From assembly GCF_000729995.1 (NCBI RefSeq), contig NZ_JNFG01000034.1, positions 17,125-81,124 on the forward strand: a stretch of DNA of 64,000 nucleotides, written 5' to 3'. The first letter of the stretch is position 1, and every line of letters starts with the position of its first letter. The position numbers and the translations under genes were made by a program. Below, in pieces: positions 52,097 to 60,946 of the stretch. The notes beneath the pieces were generated by a model that was given only the letters and a program-made list of their open reading frames with translations, searched no databases and was not told where the DNA came from. Origin of the DNA: Caballeronia sordidicola (GTDB lineage: Bacteria > Pseudomonadota > Gammaproteobacteria > Burkholderiales > Burkholderiaceae).

Positions 52097-53068
52097 ATGG
52101 ATCGGATGATCAGAATGACAGGTGTTGGCGGCGTAGACCAACTGGAAGTCGTTTTCTGCGAACCACAGCCCCCCGGACCGGACGAAGTTCGTATCCGGCA
52201 CGAGGCAGTTGGGGTCAACTTCATCGACATCTATCACCGCACCGGCTTGTATCCACTTCCGCTGCCGGCGGTCCTTGGTGTCGAAGGTGCGGGGATAGTC
52301 GAAGCCGTGGGAGAGGGGGTTGTAGATATCGCAATTGGCGATCGTATCGCCTACGCAGGCGCGCCGGTTGGCGCCTATGCTGCGACACGGCTGCTACCAC
52401 GAACACGAGTGATTCTCTTACCAAACGACATCAGCTTGCGCGTTGCAGCAGCCTCTATGCTTAAAGGATTGACCGCACATATGCTGCTAACGCGCACTTA
52501 CCCCGTCAGCTCAGAAAGCACCATTTTCATTCATGCCGCAGCCGGCGGTCTCGGTGTGATGTTGGTCCGGTGGGCCAAACATCTTGGTGCAACGGTGATA
52601 GGCACAACTGGATCAGCCGAGAAGGCACATATCGCCAAAATGCATGGTGCCGATCATGTGATTGTCGGACGAGACGCCGATATCGTGTCCCAGGTCGCCA
52701 CCCTGACCGGTAGTCACGGTGTTGATTTTGCGGTTGATGGCATCGGCGGCAGCATGCTCTCAAAGACGCTTGCTTGTGTTCGCTCCTTCGGTACAGTCGC
52801 GAGCATAGGACAAGCTGCTGGGCCGATACCGCCGATCAGTGTCGATCAATTGGGGCCTCGTCGCTCACTGTCGCTCGCTCGCCCAAGCATCATGGCCTAT
52901 TCAGCAGACCTGGACACTTATTCCGTCGCATCCAAGGCACTTATCACGGCAATGCAAGCCGGTGTTGTCGCTGAGATTGGCGGCGAATATTTGCTGTCTG
53001 AAGCGGCTTTAGCACAAGCTAACCTCGAGGGCGGCCGCACGTCCGGCAGTTTGTTATTGATCCCATGA
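52097..53068 (+). CDS. NADPH:quinone oxidoreductase-like (zinc-free MDR)
   Basis: A 323-residue member of the medium-chain dehydrogenase family, quinone reductase branch. Features: VNFIDIYHRTGLYPLPLPAV, LGVEGAGIVEAVGEGVVDIA and GDRIAYAGAPVGAYA in the catalytic domain; ASMLKGLTAHMLL; the NADPH motif HAAAGGLGVMLVRWAKHLGA (GxGxxG variant AAGGLG). Structural zinc cysteines are absent, as expected. It reduces quinones or enones with NADPH. The GGAGAAACGC ribosome-binding sequence precedes ATG 52097. Divergent LysR regulator suggests induction by an electrophilic compound. Confidence 0.9.
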   Translation: MDRMIRMTGVGGVDQLEVVFCEPQPPGPDEVRIRHEAVGVNFIDIYHRTGLYPLPLPAVLGVEGAGIVEAVGEGVVDIAIGDRIAYAGAPVGAYAATRLLPRTRVILLPNDISLRVAAASMLKGLTAHMLLTRTYPVSSESTIFIHAAAGGLGVMLVRWAKHLGATVIGTTGSAEKAHIAKMHGADHVIVGRDADIVSQVATLTGSHGVDFAVDGIGGSMLSKTLACVRSFGTVASIGQAAGPIPPISVDQLGPRRSLSLARPSIMAYSADLDTYSVASKALITAMQAGVVAEIGGEYLLSEAALAQANLEGGRTSGSLLLIP

Positions 53069-53161
53069 GTGGCATTTCCATTTACGGTGAGTTGGGGTGT
53101 TTTTCCGAATTTGTCTGTAGCGACGAGCGTCTCCTGTGGAGAAAGCCGAGTGGCACTCTAG

Positions 53162-53240
53162 AGGGTCGACTTCTGCCCAACGCGGACCGATCAATGGCGG
53201 CCCGCTCCGCCAGTTCAACGTCGGACTGGGTTCGGCCATC
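53162..53240 (+). repeat. Dispersed intergenic repeat, well-preserved core
   Basis: GGGTCGACTTCTGCCCAACG, CGGACCGATCAATGGCGGCC, CGCTCCGCCAGTTCAACGTC, GGACTGGGTTCGGCCA. About five differences from 7188-7341 over 76 nt. Confidence 0.75.
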
Positions 53241-53302
53241 CAAACAGGCGCAGCCATACAGAGGCCCCATCTTCGCGTCTTCCAGCGGCGACTGCGCTCC
53301 GC

Positions 53303-53419
53303 TCACGTGTCGACGCCGGCTGTCAGAGTCCCGTCAGCGATCGCATTAACGCTCTCCGGTTGATAAAAAGAATCACCGTAGTACAGCCGTGGAGTACCCT
53401 GCTGGATGCCACGGTACAT
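53303..53419 (-). CDS. 38-residue open frame directly after the MFS gene
   Basis: ATG 53419 lies one base after the MFS stop and reads MYRGIQQGTPRLYYGDSFYQ, then PESVNAIADGTLTAGVDT and TGA. The composition is protein-like and its tight coupling to the MFS gene suggests a second cistron. It may be another gene start whose remainder is lost. No family recognised. Confidence 0.35.
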   Translation of the reverse strand: MYRGIQQGTPRLYYGDSFYQPESVNAIADGTLTAGVDT

Positions 53420-53420
53420 G

Positions 53421-54635
53421 TCAGCGCACTTTGATCTGCGCGTTAGTGGCGCGAAGAATAGAGTTTGCGAGCATCAGCAAGTTGATAACGATGATGGCAA
53501 TGGTTACGCTGATCATTAAATTTACGCCGCCATGGGTTACCAACATTCCAGCGACGTACGGAAACCCAAACACGCCCGTGAAGTAAGCGATCGTGAAGAC
53601 TTGTGAAGTCGCCGGTGCGGACAATGCCCGCTCGCCAGCCAGATTGACAGCCATACCGTTCAGAGTGGAATAGCTGAGCCCGTAGCCGATTGCGAAGATG
53701 ATCGTGCTGATCACATATAGGATTTCACTTCCTCGATTGAAGAGGAAAAGCGCCAGCGCTGAAAGCGTCGCGCTGAAAAGCGCGAAGGCCAACCTTCGAA
53801 CGGGTAACCTGCTGATCGTCGGTGCAAGCGTGAACCGCGCAACGACTGTCGTCAATGTGAAGGTCACAAAAAAAAGATCTGGTGAGAGATGCCGTGACTC
53901 TGCATAGGCCGTCTGAAAGGTTGACAGCGCAGAGAAGGCGCAAGCGGCAAGCCCAATCATTACGATCGGCATCCAAGTGACGTCTCGTAAAATCGATGAG
54001 ACCAGCGCGGGCGTCAGGCCTGTTGAAGCTCCCGATAGGCGTGGCGTCTTCTTCATCCGATCTCGGACTGCGTAGAATGCAATCGCCGCGATCAAACAGG
54101 CACACGCCAATCCAATATACACGCCCGAGAACGAACCAAAGCGGCTCGCTATGAAATGGCCGATAGGTGAAGCGAGACCCAGTCCGGCCATTTGACCGCC
54201 TGACAGGAAGGTTAAGTATTTGATGCGTGCGGCAGGCTTCAGGTGATGAATGATTTGAATTGGCGCGAGGATATAAAACGCGGACCATCCCAACCCCAAC
54301 AACAGACCACCGACGAACGTGATCCGCAAATCGACTTGTGCGAAGCTGAACGCGAGCATCGAAAAAGACATGACGACGGCAGCAGCGACGATAGTCGACA
54401 TTAGGCCGATCCGCTGCGCCGCCCATCCCGCGAAAAGAGAACTAACGATCATCGTCACGATGCCGGTCGAGATGACTGCACCTGCCATTGCGGGATCAAG
54501 TCCGCTATAACGCAGATGGTCGGCAAGTAGAAAGCTTGCACCGTATGCGGCTGCGAGCGCGATGCTCGCGAGGAGAAATGGGATGAATGCAGCGGCGTCA
54601 AGCGAGGACGCAAGCTGATCAGCAGGTGTGTCCAT
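53421..54635 (-). CDS. MFS transporter of unknown substrate
   Basis: A 404-residue protein with about 12 hydrophobic helices: FIPFLLASIALAAAYGASFL, AVISTGIVTMIVSSLFAGWA, FVGGLLLGLGWSAFYILAPI and, in the second half, IVMIGLAACAFSALSTFQTA and IIFAIGYGLSYSTLNGMAVN. The loop 2-3 GWAAQRIGLMS is a loose form of the MFS motif A. Length and symmetry are normal. The final helices FTIAYFTGVFGFPYVAGMLV and LMISVTIAIIVINLLMLANS are intact. Drug or metabolite export is equally possible. A 38-codon frame follows directly. Confidence 0.85.
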   Translation of the reverse strand: MDTPADQLASSLDAAAFIPFLLASIALAAAYGASFLLADHLRYSGLDPAMAGAVISTGIVTMIVSSLFAGWAAQRIGLMSTIVAAAVVMSFSMLAFSFAQVDLRITFVGGLLLGLGWSAFYILAPIQIIHHLKPAARIKYLTFLSGGQMAGLGLASPIGHFIASRFGSFSGVYIGLACACLIAAIAFYAVRDRMKKTPRLSGASTGLTPALVSSILRDVTWMPIVMIGLAACAFSALSTFQTAYAESRHLSPDLFFVTFTLTTVVARFTLAPTISRLPVRRLAFALFSATLSALALFLFNRGSEILYVISTIIFAIGYGLSYSTLNGMAVNLAGERALSAPATSQVFTIAYFTGVFGFPYVAGMLVTHGGVNLMISVTIAIIVINLLMLANSILRATNAQIKVR

Positions 54636-55118
54636 AAACTTAGCGTCCGGTGGCAGGTTTCTTACCGATACAAGAGCCTATCGACTTTCACATCCGTCGC
54701 TTTCGACGGATTTCAGGCATTCTGTTTGCAGAAAAACCGGAATGAAATGTACAGTCGAGCCGAATTGCTTCTGCACAGTTACGCGTCGAGCCCACGACGG
54801 ACTAGGGCCAGCAGTGAACACCGGAGATAGTCCTGTGCGGGAGAGAGTCAAGCCTATTGACTGCGGTCAATAGGCTTGAACGTACCGTCCGATATCCCGG
54901 TATCGAGGTTGACGACGCGCTTGAGATGGCCGAGCAGACTGAGGTGTGAGAGGTGATTGCCAGGACAGTAATCGGACGCTGTCCGGCCATAAAGGGACGT
55001 CCGCAGTGACCTCCCGTCAACGGACGTTTGCGCGATTTCCGCGACGCTATGATAGAAACCTTGCGCCTCAATGGCGGGAAAACGGGCCCCCGTGCGTTGC
55101 GACGTCCCTCGCGCAGTC
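54636..55118. other. Intergenic region with a strong hairpin
   Basis: About 480 nt between two minus-strand genes. It holds a perfect 13-bp hairpin (54849-54878) and repeat words (GTCCGGCCATAAAGGGACGT at about 54978-54997). No gene supported. Confidence 0.45.
54849..54878. other. Perfect 13-bp inverted repeat (hairpin)
   Basis: CAAGCCTATTGAC and GTCAATAGGCTTG are perfect arms around TGCG. There is no T-run on either side, so it is not a standard terminator. It may be an operator, an RNA stem or the end of a small element. Confidence 0.55.
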
Positions 55119-55496
55119 TTACTCTCGGAGCTTTGACTCGACGCAGCCGGTGCTGGTGCACTCACGTTCGCGTTCCTGCAGGAATGCCATGCGTTTCTGG
55201 GTCAGGTCGACCGCGCAGTCCAGATTGACGAAGAAGCCGGTCGGCTTCTCTTCGCTGCATTGATCGTCGCGCTGCTTGATCCAGGCGAGCTGGCCACTCT
55301 TCAGCGAGCTCTGTTGCGTTGGATTGAGATGCTTGCGCAGGCCCGTGTATTCCTGATTCAAGTCGCGGTCAGCCTGCGAGAACAGGTTGCCCGCACAGTA
55401 GACCTGATCGAAAGCGTTACGGGGCTTGGCACAGCCCGCAGCGTGTGCGCCGAGGGGGATACCGACCGCCATCAGGACAATTGCAATTTTCTTCAT
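55119..55496 (-). CDS. LprI-like lysozyme-inhibitor family protein (DUF1311)
   Basis: A 125-residue exported protein. It starts with a signal peptide, MKKIAIVLMAVGIPLGAHA, cleaved near AHA-AGC. The mature part has the LprI/DUF1311 pattern: FDQVYCAGNLFSQADRDLNQ, EYTGLRKHLNPTQQSSLKSG, QLAWIKQRDDQC. Several cysteines probably form disulfides in the periplasm. Mycobacterial LprI inhibits lysozyme; other members are uncharacterised. It lies 57 nt downstream of an amidase gene in the same direction, so both may act on or around peptidoglycan. Confidence 0.85.
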   Translation of the reverse strand: MKKIAIVLMAVGIPLGAHAAGCAKPRNAFDQVYCAGNLFSQADRDLNQEYTGLRKHLNPTQQSSLKSGQLAWIKQRDDQCSEEKPTGFFVNLDCAVDLTQKRMAFLQERERECTSTGCVESKLRE

Positions 55497-55553
55497 CTTC
55501 GCGCTCACTTCTCTTGGTTGAAATTCTTGGCTGAGCAGAGATATTCCTGCACG

Positions 55554-56237
55554 TCACGGCTCACAAGCCACGACCCCTTCCGAAATTGCATTTGCGATCT
55601 TCGCAATCGTTGCGGGGTTCTGGAGGCGCGGTTCCTCGTCGGGATTGGCAATAACACCCGCTTCAACGAGCACAGCCGGCATTGGGGCCGTCTTGAGCAC
55701 GATCAGATCGTCGAAACGGTGAATGCCGAGTCGCCGGTCAATGAGCGGCCGGTTTTCGCCCTTGATCGGTGTCGCGTGATAAAGAGAGGGCGTTTCGCCA
55801 GCAGCGAGCAGCTTCTCACCAATCGCCTTTGCGCAGGCGAGGCTTTGTTGATAATGCGGGTTCAGCATGGACACGAAAATCGAGTAGCCCTTGAACTCAC
55901 GACGTCGTCCCGCGTCGATCCACGCCTGCTGCAGCGAGTCATGGTGAATTGAAACGAACAGGTTCGCGCCCGGTTCGGCATTAGGTCTATCGGCTAATGC
56001 GATTTCGCGATTGTCGGCGCCGGTGCGTGAAACGCGATCACCGTCGGCCTGAAGATCCCGCGCAACTGCCGCGCTCAGATCCAGGTTGTAAAGATGCTCG
56101 ACCCTGCCGCTTGCCCCCGTTGCACCTGGACGAGCAGGCGTGTGACCCGCATCCACGATGACCCAGTCTGCGTGGCAAGGCGAGGCGCACAACACGAAAG
56201 CAAATGGGATAATTGTCGAAGTCAGCACTCTGAGCAT
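55554..56237 (-). CDS. N-acetylmuramoyl-L-alanine amidase (Amidase_3)
   Basis: A 227-residue zinc amidase that cuts the bond between muramic acid and L-alanine in peptidoglycan. A signal peptide (MLRVLTSTIIPFAFVLCASP, cleaved near CHA-D) sends it to the periplasm. Zinc and catalytic residues are visible: His32 in VIVDAGHTP, Glu47 in RVEHLYNLDL, the His98-His99 pair in VSIHHDS, and the Glu in VLVEAGVIANPDEE. No AMIN or LysM targeting domain is present, so it is a small stand-alone enzyme. It heads an operon with the LprI-like gene. It may serve in cell-wall turnover. Confidence 0.9.
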   Translation of the reverse strand: MLRVLTSTIIPFAFVLCASPCHADWVIVDAGHTPARPGATGASGRVEHLYNLDLSAAVARDLQADGDRVSRTGADNREIALADRPNAEPGANLFVSIHHDSLQQAWIDAGRRREFKGYSIFVSMLNPHYQQSLACAKAIGEKLLAAGETPSLYHATPIKGENRPLIDRRLGIHRFDDLIVLKTAPMPAVLVEAGVIANPDEEPRLQNPATIAKIANAISEGVVACEP

Positions 56238-56780
56238 TGTATTTTGCCGGCGGTGTTGGTTGATAGACCGTCATCGAGCAGAGCGGAGATGCGTATCCAA
56301 AATGCGTTGCACCTGAATGCGGCTGACATTTTGGCATGCAGTGTAGCGAAATCCGGCCTTTGAGGCAAAATCGAGAACCAGCATCGAGAACCAGCATGCA
56401 GCCGGCGGAAATTCCGCCTACAAAGCTCCAGAGAAGGTCGCGTGCTTGATGGCACCACTGAGGTTGCAACCGGCCGATTCGATTGCTTAGCTCTGCAAGA
56501 GAGCTCGGAGCAACAGAATCGATCGCACAGCGGATACGACGGAATGTGCAGTGGGAACGTCCGCTATCGGAACTGCTGATCGTCTCAACTGGGTCGACAA
56601 GAGCTGCTCGCCGCCTAACGGCACTCACCGGTCTGTGCCGAAGCTTGGGCAGTTTTCCTGAATGCGGACTTGACCTGCGCATCCGCGTGCCAGGCTGCCG
56701 CGAAGGTCAATGGCACGTCAGCGGCTGCGTTCATTTTGTGAAGCGCCGCTGACTCGATATGTTGATTCCGCTACGACCGC
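56238..56780. other. Intergenic region
   Basis: About 540 nt. It has a short tandem repeat, ATCGAGAACCAGC twice (about 56370-56396). Frames on both strands are not convincing. Confidence 0.4.
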
Positions 56781-58748
56781 TCACGCGTCCAAGTGAAGTT
56801 GTATACCCGTGGCACTATAAAACGCTGTCGCCTTGAAGCCGTCGACTGTAATCGTCGTAAAGCGCCCCTGCAAGCCGTTGCAATCCACGAGCGCGATTGT
56901 GTCACCCACTTTCGGCGTGAAGCCTGCGGCGAGCTTTACATGCAGCGTCCCGCCGACAATTGAAGTCTGCCCGCTCACTGCGAGCCTTCCCTGGTCGCCG
57001 TTACCGCGATCGATCTCGAGCGCGCCGGCGGCGAGCTGTGTGAACTTGCCACCGATCGTCACGCGCGAGGCAGCGTTCACCGCAACCGTGCCGCCACTGA
57101 CATACACGTCGCCCACACCGAACGCATTCGTCGAACCGGCGACGAGCGTTCCGCCCTGTAACTGCGTGCCGCCGCTGTACGCATTCGATCCAGCGAGCGT
57201 GAGCAAGCCGGTGCCGTTAAACGTCAGCTTGCCAGCGCCTGCTATGTCGTTGCGCCACGTATCGATCGCGCTGAAGCCGCCGAGCGATGCGTCCATCGAT
57301 ACAACGACGTTGCCCGAAAACGAGCCGTAACCGTCCGCTGCAGCAAACAGGTTGAGGCGACCCCAGCCTTCCGCGTCGTCGAGAACAGGGAAGCCCGATG
57401 TGAGCGCGGTTGTCTTGAGCACTACGCGACGCTGATCGGCGCTCAAGTACGGAAGACGGGTTTCGAGCAGCACCTCTGCGCCCTTCGGGACTACGGCAGC
57501 CGAAGTGGTCGTTGCGGTCGAGCCGAACCCGAAGGTCAGGCGCCGCGTGTAGTTCGCCTTGTTGGTCGGGTAGTCGGCGAAGCGGTCGGTGGCCGCGGTA
57601 CCGGATTCGGCCAGCGCGCGAAACGTCGTGGCATCGGTATTGGTCAGCGTATACAGCGCGCTGTGCGTCTGCGTCACGGCTGTTTGCTTGAGCGTCGCGT
57701 TTGTGCTGTCAGAGAGGTTTGCGGCGACCACCGCTTCCGCCAGGATCCGTCCGCCGATGACATCGAGCGGCGAGTGCATGCCAGCGAAGATACGGTTCTC
57801 GCCGAGCTCCAGAGCGCGACTGAGCATCTCCTGATAGCGCTCGGGCAGCGCGTAGGCCATCGCCAGTGCATCGCGCATGGCTTCGGCCGAGTGGCCGCTC
57901 GGAAAGCCGCCATCGGTCGCCGGCGTCGTGCTTTCGGCAGGCACGAGCGTCGGCACGACGACTACGCTGCTGCTCCAACGAAACGGCCGGGCATATTTGT
58001 AGAAACGCTTGGCCGGTTCAGTCGAACCATTGTTGCCCATCGCGTTGATGAAATCGACAACCGAACCGAACTGCGGGTTCGCCGTGCCTCCCACGCCGGT
58101 GTTATTGCCGGTGTCGTTGTAGGCGGTGGTGACCGCGTTCGCCGGAATGCTGGTGATGCTCGTAGTTTGCTGTGCGGCGCTGCGCCACGCATTGGTGAGC
58201 GGGCCCATACCGTCCGACACGCTGTAGCCCTTGCCGCGCCGGTCGTCGTAATAGGCGGCTTGTTCCTGTGCGTCTGTGCGTTGCGTGGTCGCCGCGACGA
58301 CGTGCTGGATATTGGCATCAAGCAAGCTCGAATTCAGTGCGGTGCCGTTCGGCGTGCCGTCAGTCGGGATCCCCGTCCAGGTCGATGCCACAACCGCCGG
58401 AAAACTCCCGACAGCCGGCGCAGAGACGCCGGCATCCACGATATCGGTAAGCGGTTGCCACAACGTGCGGAAGCCGTTGAGCACGCGCACGCCGGCGTTC
58501 GTCGCCATCGTGGCGTAGCGTGCGTCGCCACGTTGGTTGGTGGCCGCGTTATCGACAAAGGCGGCGACCGAAGCCAGGACCCGCGCGCTATCGACGAAAC
58601 CCGGGTCAGCGGGCGGCGCTGGAACCGCCGAGACCGTGGCGGGTGCGTTGTTGCCATTGTCGGAATTGCCACCACACGCACCCAGCAAAAGCGCGATGCT
58701 GGGGGCGGCAAAGAGGAAGCGGATGGTGCGTATCTGCGATGACGACAT
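56781..58748 (-). CDS. PAP2 acid phosphatase/haloperoxidase-like lipoprotein with autotransporter-type repeats
   Basis: A 655-residue lipoprotein with lipobox LLLGAC (Cys25), so it is envelope-anchored. The enzyme domain (about 50-400) is of the class A acid phosphatase/vanadium haloperoxidase fold: KYARPFRW (the KxxxxxxRP motif), GGFPSGHSAEAM and the third motif ENRIFAGMHSPLDVIGGR with its catalytic His. It probably removes phosphate from an organic substrate. The C-terminal part (about 490-655) is made of beta-strand repeats like those linked to autotransporter passengers: GTGLLTLAGSNAYSGGTQLQ, GGTLVAGSTNAFGVGDVYVS. No translocator barrel follows. Such combined proteins exist in Burkholderiaceae. 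Monocistronic; start MSSSQIRT. Confidence 0.85.
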   Translation of the reverse strand: MSSSQIRTIRFLFAAPSIALLLGACGGNSDNGNNAPATVSAVPAPPADPGFVDSARVLASVAAFVDNAATNQRGDARYATMATNAGVRVLNGFRTLWQPLTDIVDAGVSAPAVGSFPAVVASTWTGIPTDGTPNGTALNSSLLDANIQHVVAATTQRTDAQEQAAYYDDRRGKGYSVSDGMGPLTNAWRSAAQQTTSITSIPANAVTTAYNDTGNNTGVGGTANPQFGSVVDFINAMGNNGSTEPAKRFYKYARPFRWSSSVVVVPTLVPAESTTPATDGGFPSGHSAEAMRDALAMAYALPERYQEMLSRALELGENRIFAGMHSPLDVIGGRILAEAVVAANLSDSTNATLKQTAVTQTHSALYTLTNTDATTFRALAESGTAATDRFADYPTNKANYTRRLTFGFGSTATTTSAAVVPKGAEVLLETRLPYLSADQRRVVLKTTALTSGFPVLDDAEGWGRLNLFAAADGYGSFSGNVVVSMDASLGGFSAIDTWRNDIAGAGKLTFNGTGLLTLAGSNAYSGGTQLQGGTLVAGSTNAFGVGDVYVSGGTVAVNAASRVTIGGKFTQLAAGALEIDRGNGDQGRLAVSGQTSIVGGTLHVKLAAGFTPKVGDTIALVDCNGLQGRFTTITVDGFKATAFYSATGIQLHLDA

Positions 58749-59544
58749 GGCGAGCGTTCCCGATAAGGGTAGGTAAGGAAGCGCGCAGTTTATGGAGGCA
58801 GCATGAAGCTTTCATTACCTTGACGGCAAATTATTGCTTCGGGCGAAATGTGGTGCTTGATGCGGGAAGGTAAGCGAGCGTCAAACTGGATGCTACGGCC
58901 GATCCCGGAACATGGCTTGAGGTTGCGACGTTGCAAGAGCTACTAATGCGAACATCGACGAGGCGTCCGCAGACCGCGTCGGAACTGTCACCATTGCGAT
59001 TATCAACTGCGTGCTCGCCACCCAAGTTACTCCTTGACGTCATCTTGGCGCGCCTGAGTCAGTGGAGACCGCCAGACAATCGCCATCGGCGCGAACCGGC
59101 CACAAGCTGACCATCGACGACGGTATAAGAATCGTCGACACCCATTAGCGGGCCCGGTGTCAAATGAGCGAACAATACCCTCGACTGCCTGAGCAGCCGA
59201 TTTCGATTCCACTGACCGAATGCAGTAGCCGAGCGCACCCGTTTCTTCGATTCATGGCTGCGACGGATCGCGCCAGACACCCATCAGGATCAAGCGATCG
59301 GCGTACATCGGTTGCCTGTCGCCCTGGTGGCTCTGCCACCCCAGAAGAACATTGGTGCCGCAACGCGTCCATCGGATTCGCACAATACTCGTGGTTGCCA
59401 AACGTCCGGCACCGATCCAGGCCTGGCTCGCGTTGCAGGCGATCCGCTTTGCTGCACATCGGGGACGGCGGCACGGCATCCCATTCAATCTCGGTGGCTT
59501 CTCGGCAGTCGACGATCAGGGCTTGCCGGTCGCCGTCGTAACGC
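58749..59544. other. Intergenic region
   Basis: About 800 nt without a supported gene. A minus-strand frame ending at about 59252 (GWQSHQGDRQPMYADRLILM) has partial protein character but no recognised relation. Confidence 0.4.
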
Positions 59545-60240
59545 TTATGCGAAGCAGCGGGTCACATCAAATGGCTTTCGCTCCTTCAGCATGTGGAAAC
59601 ACGCACGCGCCAGTTTGTGCGCCAGTGCCTTGCGCGCGATTATCGGATTCGTCCTGGCTTTCTTGCGCTCGTAGAACTGCCTGGCTTCGGCGCTAAAGTG
59701 CATCGCGAAGTTGGCCGCTTCGATGAATGCCCAGCACAGGTAGGGATTTCCATTCCTGGTGTTGCCTTCGCCCTTCTTCTTGCCGTTGCTCATGCGCTGG
59801 CTGTCCACGCACCGCGCGTACGAGGCGAAGTTGCCAGCGCTGGCGAAACGTTCGATGGTGCCGGTTTCCAGTACGATCACGGTGGCAAGCGTTTGGCCAA
59901 TGCCGGGCACCGTGCTCAGCAGGGCGTAGTCGGGACGTGGCGCGACTTCTTCTTGAAGACGCTTTTCCACGATGGCGATCTGTGCCGAGAGCGTCGTGAT
60001 GACCGCGACGTTCGCGCGGACCGCGAGCGCTACGTCGTATGGGAGATGCAGCTGGTGGACAGCGGCCTGGTCCAGTTTCTTGACCTGATTGCTCGTGATT
60101 CGCGTGCCGTACTGACGCGACGGCGCAGTCTGCGCCATAAGTGCCATTGGTTGCGGTGCAGACAACGAAACTGAGTCCCAAAGGAGTAAGCATTCGTATG
60201 GACATGTGCCGTGGGAGTGCTCGCGCAACCCGAAGCGCAC
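59545..60240 (-). pseudogene. C-terminal part of an IS110-family transposase
   Basis: The frame reads as the C-terminal transposase_20 domain of IS110/IS116: RITSNQVKKLDQAAVHQLHL, LLSTVPGIGQTLATVIVLET, FASYARCVDSQRMSNGKKKG, NTRNGNPYLCWAFIEAANFA, ending FDVTRCFA. The serine-containing active region (normally in this half) seems present, but the N-terminal DEDD RuvC-like domain (about 130-150 residues) is missing and upstream codons do not continue the protein. So it is a dead fragment. Borders of the old element cannot be set. Confidence 0.8.
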
Positions 60241-60296
60241 ACGTCAACAGCGCAAAAGGTCCGCGATCTCATTGGCTCAGTCTACCGTCTGCTTCC

Positions 60297-60946
60297 ATGC
60301 TCGCCAGAACGCTCACATCTTGCCTCCGTGCCGTAGGCAGCGCACTACTGGCGGGTCATGCCGTTGCGTCCGACGTAGCACGCCTGTCGCCTGACCAAAT
60401 CCGCGCACCCGAGCAACCCGCCGAATTCGTCGTTAGCCAGGAGAAGAACAGCTATCTGACAATGACGGACATGCTGCGCCAGCGGGTTCCGTTGCAGATC
60501 ACCCGAAAAGGAACAAAGGGAACCTTCTGGATCGTCTGTTTGCCAGTGTTTGCTTACCATCCGGCTTTCGGGCGGAGCGGGTCTACTTCGGTGAAGCGAC
60601 CATCGCAAAACTAACAAACGTTTTTGTACTGACGTTCAAAAGGCGACTCGCTCTTTCAGGCGATCGGACAAAGCGTAATACGGTTGCGAAGATAAAGTTT
60701 CTCAAACGCGCGTTAGAGGCCGAGGACCGATTGCTGGGCGAGGTCTTGGAAAATGCGGTTGCAGCAGGGCACGATGTGCGCTGCTTCATGCATGTCACTG
60801 AGTTGCCCGAACTGAAAATGCATGGGACTAAGCAGCGCGCCTGGTTTGTTCCATCTGCGCGGGACCACGTTTTCATCATACCGGTATCGATGGTGACAGT
60901 GGTGGAGGGCGTGAGCGACCGGCCCGAGAATGTGCAGAGCGAGTAA
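60297..60946 (+). pseudogene. Broken gene for an exported protein, two frames
   Basis: ATG 60297 gives a signal peptide, MLARTLTSCLRAVGSALLAG then HAVASDVARL, and a mature part with QEKNSYLTMTDMLRQRVPLQ in the same frame, ending at 60614. A second plus-strand frame, open from about 60450 to 60946, is more protein-like at its end: NLLDRLFASVCLPSGFRAER, VYFGEATIAKLTNVFVLTFK, RALEAEDRLLGEVLENAVAA and TKQRAWFVPSARDHVFIIPV. The simplest view is one gene with a frameshift near 60500. The family is not recognised. It might instead be two unrelated frames. Confidence 0.3.

Noticed and set aside
54770..54900. Possible riboswitch around the 13-bp hairpin
   Set aside because: I compared it with glycine and cobalamin consensus words and found no full match; no regulated gene follows on that strand.
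57663..58742. 359-codon plus-strand frame opposite the phosphatase
   Set aside because: Extremely arginine- and histidine-rich, typical of a shadow of GC-rich coding DNA.
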